A DNA stretch of 42,017 bases from Pseudomonadota bacterium (GCA_023399375.1 JAEWPX010000166.1:1-42017); one strand, 5' to 3'; positions 1-7,592 are shown, counted from the first letter of the stretch. Numbers and translations are program-made. Notes: generated by a model from the letters alone, not told the origin.

Positions 1-418
1 CCAGGGAACAGCGCACGCGCGGATATTCGAGCAGCCGCGTGTAGCGGTTGCGCGACATGAGCTCCCAGGCCAGGATGTCCAGGGTGCGCGGCCGCGCGAG
101 CAGGCCCCGTATGGTCGCCTTGAAGAAATGCGCAAGCTGGGCTTTTGGCGGCATGGACGCGAAGCGGTCGGCGACCTCGGCGCGCAGCTCGGCCACGGGC
201 GGCCAGAACGCGGCGCTTTGGCCAAACGTCGTGACCATGTCGTCGAGGTCCTGGAAATGGCGCAGGATGACGGCGCGTTCGAGTCCCGCCGCCCTGGCCA
301 CGGCCTCGAGGGAAAGATCCTCGAAGCCCTCCCGGGCGAGCAGGTCACCCAGGGCCTCGAGCAGCCGCTCGCGCACGGTGCGGGGCTGGCCGATGGGAAT
401 GATTTTCACCCCGGACAT
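1..418 (-). CDS. TetR-family transcriptional regulator (partial, C-terminus cut by window edge)
   Basis: Reading the minus strand from an ATG at 418 gives an open frame that runs off the window at base 1, about 139 codons. It starts MSGVKIIPIGQPRTVRERLL and continues with LLAREGFEDLSLEAVARAAG and VILRHFQDLDDMV. This is the usual TetR N-terminal helix-turn-helix: a helix, 'GFEDLSLEAVARAAGL', then a recognition helix ending in the 'xxYxHF'-like 'VILRHF'. The ligand-binding half begins afterwards and is incomplete, so no effector can be guessed. It starts 10 nt after the stop of the MauE/DoxX-like gene on the same strand, with only a weak AAGG upstream, so it is probably the third gene of a rhodanese-DoxX-tetR operon and may be translationally coupled. 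The family call is firm; the regulon is unknown, though local control of this small redox cluster is plausible. Confidence 0.8.
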   Translation of the reverse strand, partial: MSGVKIIPIGQPRTVRERLLEALGDLLAREGFEDLSLEAVARAAGLERAVILRHFQDLDDMVTTFGQSAAFWPPVAELRAEVADRFASMPPKAQLAHFFKATIRGLLARPRTLDILAWELMSRNRYTRLLEYPRVRCSL

Positions 419-428
419 GGGGAAAGCC

Positions 429-848
429 TTAGGCCTGCTTCGCCCGCAGGAAGCTGCCCACGGTCACGAGCAGGGCCAGGGCCAGGATCGAGCCGTCCCG
501 GAGGAAGGTCCGCGTGGAAATGGCGTCGTCGGCCTTGGTCGTGAAGCAGCCGCACTGGGTGCTGATGCCCTTGTGCACGGCCCAGGCCATGGCGGCCAGG
601 AACACGGCCATCATGAGCGTGGCGGAAAAGCCCGCGCCGCGGGAAAAAAGGCCCGTGATGAGGCACATGCCGACCACCACCTCGATCCAGGGCAGCACCT
701 GCGCCACGCCGCCGACGAGCATCTCCGGCAGGAGCTGGTAGTTGCGGATGATCTTGGCGAACGCCAGCGGATCGACGATCTTGTCCCAGGCCGCCGCCAG
801 AAACACGCAGCCCAGTGCGAAGCGCAACAGGAAATACACCACCCTCAT
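429..848 (-). CDS. MauE/DoxX-like redox-associated membrane protein
   Basis: A 139-residue integral membrane protein starting MRVVYFLLRFALGCVFLAAA, with four hydrophobic segments (about residues 5-22, 46-66, 72-91 and 113-130). The loop after the third segment carries a Cys-x-Cys (C99, C101, 'TQCGCF'), typical of MauE-type members of the DoxX-like superfamily, which are linked to periplasmic disulfide or sulfur redox chemistry. The chosen ATG overlaps the stop of the upstream rhodanese gene by 4 nt (ATGA), which supports coupled translation; an in-frame start 36 nt upstream would overlap the rhodanese further and adds an arginine/glycine-rich head with no family support. A partner of a membrane-anchored rhodanese suggests handling of sulfane sulfur or thiol redox at the outer face of the inner membrane; that is inference. 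Family assignment is good, substrate unknown. Confidence 0.78.
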   Translation of the reverse strand: MRVVYFLLRFALGCVFLAAAWDKIVDPLAFAKIIRNYQLLPEMLVGGVAQVLPWIEVVVGMCLITGLFSRGAGFSATLMMAVFLAAMAWAVHKGISTQCGCFTTKADDAISTRTFLRDGSILALALLVTVGSFLRAKQA

Positions 849-1345
849 ATGCCGCCCTCCGTGGGACCGCCCGCGGCCGTCCATCCCTCATACCCGTCGG
901 TGACCACCGTGACGTAGGGATAGCCCGCCGTGCGCAACGCCTCGGCCAATTCCTTGCTCTTGTCGCAAAGCAGATTGCCGCAGTAGACCATGAGCCGGTC
1001 CTCGGCGGTCAGCCCCAGGGCCTTGGCCGCAGCGTCCAGGTCCCCGTACATGGTTTCCTGGGGCAGGCTCTTGGCACCGGCCACGTGCCCCATGGCGAAT
1101 TCCTCCGGAGTCCGGGCGTCGAGAAACACCACCCCGGGCTTGCCGAGCATGATCCTCGCGCCGTGGGCGTCCACCGTCTCGAGCCCCTTGCGCAGGGCGT
1201 CGCGCCTGTCCATGGCCGCGAAATCGATTACCCAGGGAAGCGGGGCTTCCCTGGCCATGTTCATGGCCACGGACAAGCCGCCGCCAAGCACCAGGATGCA
1301 GAAAAGTTCCAGCCATACCGGAACGAGCAACCGCGTGCGCGCCAT
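845..1345 (-). CDS. Membrane-anchored rhodanese-domain protein
   Basis: A 166-residue protein with one N-terminal membrane segment (about residues 8-28, after a positively charged MARTR), followed by one rhodanese domain (about residues 70-160). Family signs are 'VVFLDARTPEEFAMGHVAGA' and the active-site loop 'VYCGNLLCDKS', which puts the catalytic cysteine at C122 with a second cysteine at C127. Positive-inside topology would place the rhodanese domain in the periplasm. The ATG at 1345 is preferred over an in-frame TTG 18 nt upstream because GGGAG sits five bases before it. It is the first gene of a minus-strand operon with the MauE/DoxX-like gene (4-nt overlap) and the tetR gene, and diverges from the rhodanese-ferritin gene at 1456. 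The CxxxxC loop suggests a regulatory or resolving cysteine rather than a simple thiosulfate sulfurtransferase. Confidence 0.85.
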   Translation of the reverse strand: MARTRLLVPVWLELFCILVLGGGLSVAMNMAREAPLPWVIDFAAMDRRDALRKGLETVDAHGARIMLGKPGVVFLDARTPEEFAMGHVAGAKSLPQETMYGDLDAAAKALGLTAEDRLMVYCGNLLCDKSKELAEALRTAGYPYVTVVTDGYEGWTAAGGPTEGGI

Positions 1346-1455
1346 ACGCTCCCGCCTTGACAAGATTTCCCCGCCACGCGCATAAGCTGTGGGCAGGCTG
1401 GCCGTTTCCTATCCTACCGGCAGGCCGTTGCGCAACCCGTTCTAAGGAGATACCC

Positions 1456-2292
1456 ATGTCGCGCGAAATCGCGCCGGATCCCATCCGGAACGCCTCGGCC
1501 GAGGACGTGCGCAACCTGCTCGACCGCGTCCAGGAGGGCGATCTGACGCTCCTCGACGTCCGCATGGAGCCCGAATACGAAGAGTTCCACCTGCCCGGGG
1601 CGACGCTGCTGCCCCTGCCCGACCTCCCGGACAAGCTCGACGCCATCGACCGCAGCCGGCCGGTGGTGGTCTATTGCCGCTCCGGCGGCCGCAGCGCCGC
1701 CGCGGCCAAATTGCTGGCCGGCGCGGGCTTTCCCGACATCGTCAACATGCTCGGCGGGGCCATGGCCTGGCAGGGCGCGGCCGCCATCGGCGGCCCGGAC
1801 GCCGGCATGACCCTGCTGCGCGGCGACGAAACGCCGGTGCAGATCCTGCGCGCGGCCCTCGGCATGGAAGCGGCGCTCGGCGGTTTTTACAAAACCCTCG
1901 CCAGGGACGCCGCCGACGCCGAAACCGCGGCCGTGTTCGAACGCCTGGCCGGCTTCGAAGAACGCCACCTCCACTACGTCCATACCCTCTACCGCAAGAC
2001 CACGGGCGACGAAACGGACCTGTCCGCCCTGCTCGCCGACGCATCCCCCAGCCTCGAAGGCGGCCTGCCCGGCGAGGCGTTCCTGGCCCAGCTCGGCGGC
2101 ACGCCCGCCTCCGACCTGGAAGCCTTCGAACTGGCGTCCTCCGTGGAAGCGCAAGCCCTCGACCTCTACTCCCGACTGTCCAAAAAAACCGACGACGCCG
2201 CAACGGCGCCCCTCTACGCGACCCTGGCCCAGGAGGAAAAAGCCCACCTGCGCGCCGTCTCCAACCTCATGCGCAAAACCCTCACCCCCTGA
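1456..2292 (+). CDS. Rhodanese-ferritin-like (rubrerythrin-type) fusion protein
   Basis: A 278-residue soluble protein made of two domains. Residues ~10-115 are a rhodanese domain with 'LLDVRMEPEYEEFHLPGA' and the active-site loop 'VVYCRSGGRS'. Residues ~130-275 are a four-helix ferritin/rubrerythrin-like domain with two E...ExxH sets: 'GMEAALGGF' with 'FEERH', and 'SSVEAQALDLY' with 'QEEKAH', so the likely diiron ligands are kept. No rubredoxin domain is present. The ATG at 1456 is chosen because AAGGAGA lies 5 nt upstream; the frame is open further upstream but codes for nothing recognisable. It leads a plus-strand group with yccF (14-nt gap) and the DUF606 gene. The fusion couples sulfur transfer to a diiron centre; peroxide reduction or sulfide/persulfide handling under oxidative stress is the likely field, but no reaction is proven. 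Confidence 0.85.
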   Translation: MSREIAPDPIRNASAEDVRNLLDRVQEGDLTLLDVRMEPEYEEFHLPGATLLPLPDLPDKLDAIDRSRPVVVYCRSGGRSAAAAKLLAGAGFPDIVNMLGGAMAWQGAAAIGGPDAGMTLLRGDETPVQILRAALGMEAALGGFYKTLARDAADAETAAVFERLAGFEERHLHYVHTLYRKTTGDETDLSALLADASPSLEGGLPGEAFLAQLGGTPASDLEAFELASSVEAQALDLYSRLSKKTDDAATAPLYATLAQEEKAHLRAVSNLMRKTLTP

Positions 2293-2306
2293 CCCAAGGA
2301 GCCCCC

Positions 2307-2714
2307 ATGCAACCCGTCAATTTCCTCATGAACGTCCTCTGGCTCATCCTCGGCGGCTTCTGGATGGGCATCGGCTGGTACCTGGCCGGCATCATCATGG
2401 CCATCACCATCATCGGCCTGCCCTGGACGCGCGCCTGCTTCGTGCTCGGCAACCTGTCGTTCTGGCCCTTCGGCAAGGAAGTCGTGGACCGCCGCCACGT
2501 CTCCGGCGAAGACCTCGGCACCGGTCCCCTGGGCCTCGTCGGCAACATCATCTGGTTCGTCCTGGCCGGCGTCTGGCTGGCCATCGGACACCTGCTCGCG
2601 GCCGTGGCCAACTTCATCACCATCATCGGCATCCCGTTCGCCCTGCAACACCTCAAACTGGCCGCGCTGGCCCTGGCCCCCATCGGCAAGACCGTCGTCG
2701 ACAAGCCGTATTGA
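2307..2714 (+). CDS. yccF: YccF domain-containing inner membrane protein
   Basis: A 135-residue protein with two tandem YccF (DUF307) repeats. The first has 'NVLWLILGGFWMGIGWYLAG' and 'AITIIGLPWTRACF'; the second repeats the plan with 'NIIWFVLAGVWLAIGHLLAA' and 'FITIIGIPFALQHLKL'. Four membrane segments result. The length and both 'ITIIGLP/ITIIGIP' signatures match the E. coli YccF family. The biochemical role of the family is not established. The ATG at 2307 has AAGGAG about 6 nt upstream and lies 14 nt after the stop of the rhodanese-ferritin gene; the next gene follows after 12 nt, so the three are probably one transcript. Confidence 0.88.
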   Translation: MQPVNFLMNVLWLILGGFWMGIGWYLAGIIMAITIIGLPWTRACFVLGNLSFWPFGKEVVDRRHVSGEDLGTGPLGLVGNIIWFVLAGVWLAIGHLLAAVANFITIIGIPFALQHLKLAALALAPIGKTVVDKPY

Positions 2715-2726
2715 CCCGGAGCCGCC

Positions 2727-3167
2727 ATGCAATCCGCCTACCTGATCCTGGCCCTGGCTGCCGGCATGTTCATGCCCGTGCAAGCCGGCATCAACGCCAA
2801 GCTCGCCGGCGTGATCGACGGAGCCATCCCCGCCGCCTTCGTCTCGTTTCTGGTCGGCACCCTCGCCCTGGCCCTGGTTCTCGCCGTCATGGGCCAGGGC
2901 GTGCCTTTCTCCCGCGCACTGCCCGCCTCGCCCTGGTGGTACTGGGTCGGCGGCTCGCTCGGAGCGTTCTTCGTCACCGCAACCGTCATCCTCGCCCCGC
3001 GCATCGGCGCAGGCGCCATGGTCGCCTTCACCCTCGCCGGCCAGCTCGCCGCCTCCATGGCCCTCGACCACTTCGGCCTGCTCGGCTTCCCCCACATCCC
3101 CTTCGACGGCAAACGCCTCCTCGGCAGCATCCTCCTCGCCGCCGGCGTGTGGCTGATACGTTTTTAA
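2727..3167 (+). CDS. DUF606/YdcZ-type (DMT superfamily) membrane protein
   Basis: A 146-residue, very hydrophobic protein with five predicted membrane segments, starting 'MQSAYLILALAAGMFMPVQA'. The N-terminal 'GMFMPVQAGINAKLAG' and the later 'PWWYWVGGSLGAFFVTATVI' are typical of the DUF606/YdcZ group, half-length relatives of the drug/metabolite transporter superfamily. Such proteins usually act as homo- or heterodimers; here only one copy is present. It is the last gene of the rhodanese-ferritin/yccF/DUF606 set, 12 nt after yccF. No substrate can be inferred. A dispersed hairpin repeat starts 7 nt after its stop codon. Confidence 0.8.
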   Translation: MQSAYLILALAAGMFMPVQAGINAKLAGVIDGAIPAAFVSFLVGTLALALVLAVMGQGVPFSRALPASPWWYWVGGSLGAFFVTATVILAPRIGAGAMVAFTLAGQLAASMALDHFGLLGFPHIPFDGKRLLGSILLAAGVWLIRF

Positions 3168-3173
3168 TCGAAC

Positions 3174-3204
3174 GCCTCCGGCGGCCGGGGCTCTGCCCTG
3201 GACC
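3174..3204. repeat. Dispersed GCCTCCGGCGGCC-headed hairpin repeat, copy 1
   Basis: Begins GCCTCCGGCGGCC (3174-3186) and is followed by a GC-rich hairpin, CCGGGGC-TCT-GCCCTGG, and GACC. The same 13-base head followed by a hairpin that ends CCTGGAC recurs at the right edge of this window (41980-42017). Both copies lie between genes. I read it as an intergenic REP-like element of this genome; it may also act as a weak transcript end for the DUF606 gene. Confidence 0.6.
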
Positions 3205-3329
3205 TGCCGGGGGCATTCCTCTTCCCCCCTTCCCCCACGTCCCCCGGCTCGACATTCGGGCGGCTTGGGTCTAGAATCATCGCGCTTTTCCGCTCACCCT
3301 CAGCAATGTCGTCTTTAAGGATAATTCCT

Positions 3330-4640
3330 ATGCCCTGTCCCAGTTTCACCGTGCGCGGTCCGGAGGATTTCGGACCCATCCGCGCCTTGCTCGCCAATCG
3401 CGAGGAAGCCGCCGGGGATGCCGCCGAGAAGGTCGCGCGCATCCTGGCCGACGTGCGCCAGCGTGGCGACGAGGCCCTGGTCGATTTCACCAGCCGTTTC
3501 GATTGCAAGGGCTTCGACGCCGACTGCCTGCGCGTGCCCCCAAGGGACATCGCCGCGGGCCTTGCCGCCATTCCCGAAGCCGACGCGGCCATCATCGCCG
3601 AGGCCGCGGACAACATCCGCGCCTTCCACGCCGCCCAGAAGGAGCGCTCCTGGTGGGTGCCCTCCGCCGACGGCACCATGCTCGGCCAGATCGTCACCCC
3701 GGTGGACGCCGCCGGCTGCTACGTGCCCGGCGGCCGGGGCGGCGAAACGCCGCTGCTTTCCAGCCTGCTCATGAACGCCGTGCCCGCGCAGGTGGCCGGA
3801 GTGCCGCGCATCGTGGTCGTCTCCCCGCCCCGTGCGGACGGGTCGCTCAACCCTTATATCCTGGCCGCCGCCGCCATCCTCGGCATCGAGGAGGTCTACC
3901 GCGTGGGCAGCGCCTGGGGCATCGCCGCGCTGGCCTATGGCACGGGCTCCATCGCGCCGGTCGATGTCGTGGTCGGGCCGGGCAACATCTACGTGACCAC
4001 GGCCAAGCGGATGCTGATCGGCACCATCGGCATCGACATGATCGCCGGCCCGAGCGAAATCGCCATCCTGGCCGACGCCTCGGCCAATCCCGAATGGCTG
4101 GCCGCGGACATGCTGTCCCAGGCCGAGCACGACCCCATGGCTGCGGCCATCTGCCTGTCCACGGACGCGGCGCAGCTTGAGGCCGTGTGCGCGGCGCTGA
4201 CGCGCCAATTGGCCGAGTTGCCGCGAAACGAGATTGCGGCGACGTCGCTTGCGCAGTTCGGCGCGCTGGTCGCCGTGCCGGACCTCGAGGTCGGCATGGC
4301 GTGCATCAACGCCATCGCGCCGGAGCACTTCGAACTGTGCGTGGCCGATCCTTGGGCGCTCGTCGGCAAGGTGCGCCATGCCGGCGCGGTGTTCATGGGC
4401 CACCACTGCCCCGAGCCCGTGGGCGATTATTTCGCCGGCCCCAATCACGTGCTGCCGACCATGGGCACGGCCCGGTTCTCCTCGGCCCTGTCCGTGGCGA
4501 CGTTTACGAAAAAGACCAGCCTCATCGCCGCCGCGCCCGGCTACGTCGCCGCCCACGGCGCGAAGATCGCGCGACTGGCCCGCCTGGAAAACCTGGAAGC
4601 CCACGCCCGCAGCGTGGAATGCCGGCTTACGAAATCCTAA
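3330..4640 (+). CDS. hisD: Histidinol dehydrogenase
   Basis: A 436-residue enzyme that catalyses the last two steps of histidine biosynthesis, oxidising L-histidinol with two NAD+ to L-histidine, with Zn2+ in the active site. Family signatures are 'VPGGRGGETPLLSSLLMNAV', 'VVGPGNIYVTTAKRML', 'GPSEIAILAD' and 'LSQAEHDP' (the conserved Gln/His metal region), 'AIAPEHFEL' (the catalytic Glu-His pair), 'EPVGDYFAGPNHVLPT' and the C-terminal 'AHARSVECRL' histidine. Length is normal. The ATG at 3330 has AAGGA eight bases upstream; an in-frame ATG at 3306 has no ribosome binding site. purC follows after 16 nt on the same strand. No other his genes are in view, so the histidine pathway is dispersed in this genome. 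Confidence 0.97.
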   Translation: MPCPSFTVRGPEDFGPIRALLANREEAAGDAAEKVARILADVRQRGDEALVDFTSRFDCKGFDADCLRVPPRDIAAGLAAIPEADAAIIAEAADNIRAFHAAQKERSWWVPSADGTMLGQIVTPVDAAGCYVPGGRGGETPLLSSLLMNAVPAQVAGVPRIVVVSPPRADGSLNPYILAAAAILGIEEVYRVGSAWGIAALAYGTGSIAPVDVVVGPGNIYVTTAKRMLIGTIGIDMIAGPSEIAILADASANPEWLAADMLSQAEHDPMAAAICLSTDAAQLEAVCAALTRQLAELPRNEIAATSLAQFGALVAVPDLEVGMACINAIAPEHFELCVADPWALVGKVRHAGAVFMGHHCPEPVGDYFAGPNHVLPTMGTARFSSALSVATFTKKTSLIAAAPGYVAAHGAKIARLARLENLEAHARSVECRLTKS

Positions 4641-4656
4641 AACGCGAGGGATCGCC

Positions 4657-5550
4657 ATGCACGCCGTAACCGAAACCGACATCAAGGCCTTTCCCCTGCG
4701 TTCGCGGGGCAAGGTGCGCGACATCTACGAGCTCTCGCCCGAGAGTCTGCTCATCGTCACCACAGACCGCATCTCGGCCTATGACGTCATCATGCCCGAC
4801 CCCATCCCGCAAAAGGGCGTCATCCTCAACCAGATCACGCTCTTTTGGATGGATATGTTTAAGGGCATGATCCCCAACCACCTGCTGGCCACGGAAACGG
4901 CCGACTTCCCGGCCGGCCTCGCCCCTTACGCGGCCATGCTCGAAGGCCGGGCCGTGGTTGCGAAAAAGGCCAAGCCGCTGCCCATCGAGTGCATCGTGCG
5001 CGGCTTCATTACCGGTTCGGGGCTCAACGACTACAAGGCCACGGGCACGGTCTGCGGCCACGCGCTGCCGGCCGGGCTCGTCGAGTCGGACATCCTGCCC
5101 GAACCGCTGTTCACGCCTTCGACCAAGGCGGACCTCGGCGCGCACGACGAGAACATCACGCTCGCCAAGGCCAAGGACATGATCGGCAAGGAACTGTGCG
5201 ACAAGGTGGAGGCGGTCAGCCTCGCCATGTACGCCAAGGCCCGCGACTATGCCCGGGCGCGCGGCATCATCATCGCCGACACCAAATTCGAGTTCGGCCT
5301 GACCGACGACGGCCTGATTCTCATCGACGAGGTGCTCACCCCGGATTCCTCGCGCTTCTGGCCGGCCGCAGGCTACGCGCCGGGCAAGTCCCAGCCGAGC
5401 TTCGACAAGCAGTACCTGCGCGACTGGCTGACCTCCGTCGGCTTTGACAAGCAGCCGCCCGCGCCGCACCTGCCCGAGGAAGTCGTGGCCAAGACCCGGG
5501 AAAAGTACCTCGCGGCTTACGAGGTGCTGACCGGGAAAAAATTGTCCTGA
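4657..5550 (+). CDS. purC: Phosphoribosylaminoimidazole-succinocarboxamide synthase (SAICAR synthetase)
   Basis: A 297-residue enzyme that condenses CAIR with aspartate using ATP in purine biosynthesis. The N-terminus has 'LRSRGKVRDIYELSPESLLI' and 'TTDRISAYDVIM'; the middle has 'PIECIVRGFITGSGLNDY' and 'TPSTKADLGAHDENIT'; the C-terminal part has 'IADTKFEFGL', 'LIDEVLTPDSSRFWP' and 'PSFDKQYLRDWL'. It is of the longer type (about 300 residues, like yeast Ade1) rather than the ~237-residue E. coli form. The ATG at 4657 is preceded by GCGAGGG. It lies 16 nt after hisD and upstream of the tRNA-Ser/SRP RNA pair, a run of housekeeping genes with no sign of transfer. Confidence 0.97.
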   Translation: MHAVTETDIKAFPLRSRGKVRDIYELSPESLLIVTTDRISAYDVIMPDPIPQKGVILNQITLFWMDMFKGMIPNHLLATETADFPAGLAPYAAMLEGRAVVAKKAKPLPIECIVRGFITGSGLNDYKATGTVCGHALPAGLVESDILPEPLFTPSTKADLGAHDENITLAKAKDMIGKELCDKVEAVSLAMYAKARDYARARGIIIADTKFEFGLTDDGLILIDEVLTPDSSRFWPAAGYAPGKSQPSFDKQYLRDWLTSVGFDKQPPAPHLPEEVVAKTREKYLAAYEVLTGKKLS

Positions 5551-5606
5551 CCGACAGTTTTTGCTTGCCAGTCCAAGGGGGTTGGGATAGATAGACGAGC
5601 TCTTGC

Positions 5607-5696
5607 GGAGAGGTGTCCGAGCGGCCGAAGGAGTACGATTGGAAATCGTATGTACCTTAACGGGTACCGAGGGTTCAAATCCCTCCCTCTCCGCCA
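5607..5696 (+). tRNA. tRNA-Ser (anticodon GGA)
   Basis: A class II tRNA of 90 nt with CCA encoded. The acceptor GGAGAGG (5607-5613) pairs with CCTCTCC (5686-5692), followed by discriminator G and CCA. The anticodon stem TACGA/TCGTA (5634-5638, 5646-5650) encloses the loop TTGGAAA with anticodon GGA at 5641-5643. A long variable arm and a T arm with GGTTCAAAT follow. The long variable arm fits serine, reading UCC/UCU codons. Confidence 0.97.
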
Positions 5697-5713
5697 CAAA
5701 ATGACTTCATTTT

Positions 5714-5801
5714 GGGGAAGTCGGGCGGCGGTTTCGCCGCCAACCCCGTCAGGTCCGAAAGGAAGCAGCGGTAACGGTTGGAGCCGGGTGTCCGGCTTCC
5801 C
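5714..5801 (+). ncRNA. ffs: Signal recognition particle RNA (4.5S, small bacterial type)
   Basis: The conserved SRP core GTCAGGTCCGAAAGGAAGCA (from 5748) includes the GNRA tetraloop and the asymmetric internal loop bound by Ffh. The ends pair: GGGAAG (5715-5720) with CTTCCC (5796-5801). The length (~88 nt) fits the small form without an Alu domain. It starts 17 nt after tRNA-Ser and is followed at once by an intrinsic terminator. Exact ends are inferred from pairing. Confidence 0.93.
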
Positions 5802-5804
5802 TTG

Positions 5805-5832
5805 AAAGCGCGAGGCAACTCGCGCTTTTTTT
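5805..5832 (+). terminator. Rho-independent terminator after the SRP RNA
   Basis: A perfect 10-bp stem AAAGCGCGAG / CTCGCGCTTT with loop GCAA, running into a T tract. It closes the tRNA-Ser/SRP RNA transcript. Confidence 0.93.
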
Positions 5833-5896
5833 ATTTCCGACAATGCTGCCCGTAGCCCTGCCCTGCCGGCGAAGCGGACGATCCGTCCGCCAAGCC

Positions 5897-6499
5897 TTAC
5901 GCACCTTCCAAAAAATCCAGCTCCGTCCCGGCCAGGGCGACGGCATCGCCCGTGATGCGCCCGGTTTCGATGCCGAAATGCAAGAGCTCACCGAGCGTGA
6001 GCGGCGCAGCCACGGGCAGGGGGAAATCCGCCTTGCGGCTTTGCGGCCGTTTGTCCACGAAGACGAAGAGCGCAACCGATGCTGCGCCGTGTTCGCGGAA
6101 AGCCCGGGCGGCGCGTATTGCCGTGCCGCCGGAGGTGAGCACGTCGTCGAGGAGGCAAAGCGGCTCGGCGGAGACTGCGCCGAACACCTGGCCGGCGAGC
6201 CCCTTTTCCGAGTCGTCGGCGCGAAAAAGCGCCAACGGCAGACCGAACCGCGCCGCAAACGCCCCGGCGAGCACCGGCGAAAGCAGGCTCGCCGCCGTGG
6301 CGAGCGCATAGCGCCGCCCGTCCAGCCACTGCCCGAACACGTGGCCGAGCAGCGCGAGATTGTCCGCGTCGCAGGCGAAATGGCGCAGGGAAACGTAGAC
6401 GTGGCTGACGCGCCCCGATTTGAGGGTGACGGGCTCGGGCGTGACCGTCACGGCCACGCCGCGCCACAACGCCTCGCAAAGCGTTGCCACAGTATTCAT
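5897..6499 (-). CDS. Orotate phosphoribosyltransferase-like protein
   Basis: A 200-residue phosphoribosyltransferase fold protein. The N-terminal 'PVTLKSGRVSHVYVSLRHF' matches the orotate-site region of OPRTases ('FxLKSGRxSPxYxxxR'), and the PRPP-binding motif is 'LCLLDDVLTSGGTAIRAA' near residues 112-129. The stretch where OPRTases carry the mobile catalytic loop (KExKxHG) instead reads 'FRADDSEKGLAGQVFG', so one key lysine-rich motif is altered. It may be a divergent PyrE or a paralogue with another base as substrate. The ATG at 6499 is chosen because GGAGAGG lies just upstream; the frame is open 10 codons further. It follows the aldo/keto reductase on the same strand after 70 nt. The fold is certain, the exact reaction is not. 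Confidence 0.75.
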   Translation of the reverse strand: MNTVATLCEALWRGVAVTVTPEPVTLKSGRVSHVYVSLRHFACDADNLALLGHVFGQWLDGRRYALATAASLLSPVLAGAFAARFGLPLALFRADDSEKGLAGQVFGAVSAEPLCLLDDVLTSGGTAIRAARAFREHGAASVALFVFVDKRPQSRKADFPLPVAAPLTLGELLHFGIETGRITGDAVALAGTELDFLEGA

Positions 6500-6569
6500 G
6501 GTCCTCTCCCCGGTTCGGTTTTCTGTCACGTCCGGGGTAACGCGTGGGCGGCGTTTCCCCGGACGTCCG

Positions 6570-7592
6570 TCACTGTGCGACCTTGTGGCTGTCGTACATG
6601 GCGAGATGCTCCGCGAGCATCTCCGGGATCGGCAGGTTGTAGGGGCAGCGCGTGGCGCACTCGCCGCAGTCGATGCAGTTGCGCACCGTCTCCATGGTTT
6701 CCGAGGCGAACTGCACGGCCTTGGCCGCGGACATGCGCTTGGCCACCACCCTGTACATCATGGCGTAGGTGATGCGCACGCCTTGCGGACAGGGCTGGCA
6801 GTATTCGCAGCGCCGGCAGAACCGCGACCCCAGTTCGTCGCGGTAGCCTTGCGCCTTGGCCGCGTCTTCCTCGTTCCAGACGCCCTCTCCGGAAAAGATT
6901 TCCACGGCCTGGTCCACCTGCGCCACCGTGTCGCAGCCCGGCAGCACGATGAGGTCCGGTTCGCGGCGCAGGAAACGCAGGGCCAGCCCGCCGTCGTCGA
7001 GCATGCCGCCGGCAAAGGGCTTCATGCACAGGATGCCCATGCCCGTCGCGCGCGCTTCGGGAAAGAGATGCGCGGCAGCCTCGGTTTCGACGATGTTGTA
7101 GGGAAACTGGATGGTGGCGAAAAGCCCCGTGGCCACGAGCTTGCGGGCCATCTCCAGACTGTGGGAGGTGATGCCGATGCTGCGGATCTTGCCCTGCGCC
7201 TTGGCCTTCGCCAACGCTTCCATGGCCCCGCCCGGGGCCAGCAGCGCGTCGAGTTCCCCGGGTTGGGACACCTGATGCGGCTGGTAGAGGTCGATGTAGT
7301 CGGTCTTGAGGCGCGTAAGGCTGAGTTCCAGCTCTTTCATGGCCGCCTTGGCCGTGCGCTGGCCGGTCTTGGTCGCGATGACCACCTTGTCGCGCATGCC
7401 GGCAAAGGCCCGGCCCATCTTTTCCTCGCTGTCCGCGTAGCGGTTGGCAGTGTCGAAGAGCGTGATGCCCTTATCCGCGGCGTGGCGCAGGACATGCGCC
7501 GCTTCCTCGAAGTCCAGGCGAATGATGGGGATGCCGCCAAATCCCACGGCGGAGACCATGATTCCGGTTTTCCCAAGCGGCACGAGACGCAT
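6570..7592 (-). CDS. Aldo/keto reductase with C-terminal 2[4Fe-4S] ferredoxin domain
   Basis: A 340-residue protein. Residues ~1-250 form the aldo/keto reductase barrel: 'LGKTGIMVSAVGFGGIPI', 'LFDTANRYADSEEKMG' (catalytic Asp and Tyr), 'VIATKTGQRT', 'LYQPHQVS' and 'LPGCDTVAQVDQAV' (NADP region). The C-terminus carries two cysteine clusters, 'CRRCEYCQPCP' and 'CIDCGECATRCP', typical of aldo/keto reductases of anaerobes that hold two [4Fe-4S] clusters. Physiological substrates are unknown. The ATG at 7592 has a perfect TAAGGAGGT upstream, whose TAA is the stop codon of the MFS gene, so translation is almost surely coupled. The longer open frame to 7781 overlaps the MFS gene and is rejected. Part of the marR-MFS-reductase operon. 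Confidence 0.9.
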   Translation of the reverse strand: MRLVPLGKTGIMVSAVGFGGIPIIRLDFEEAAHVLRHAADKGITLFDTANRYADSEEKMGRAFAGMRDKVVIATKTGQRTAKAAMKELELSLTRLKTDYIDLYQPHQVSQPGELDALLAPGGAMEALAKAKAQGKIRSIGITSHSLEMARKLVATGLFATIQFPYNIVETEAAAHLFPEARATGMGILCMKPFAGGMLDDGGLALRFLRREPDLIVLPGCDTVAQVDQAVEIFSGEGVWNEEDAAKAQGYRDELGSRFCRRCEYCQPCPQGVRITYAMMYRVVAKRMSAAKAVQFASETMETVRNCIDCGECATRCPYNLPIPEMLAEHLAMYDSHKVAQ

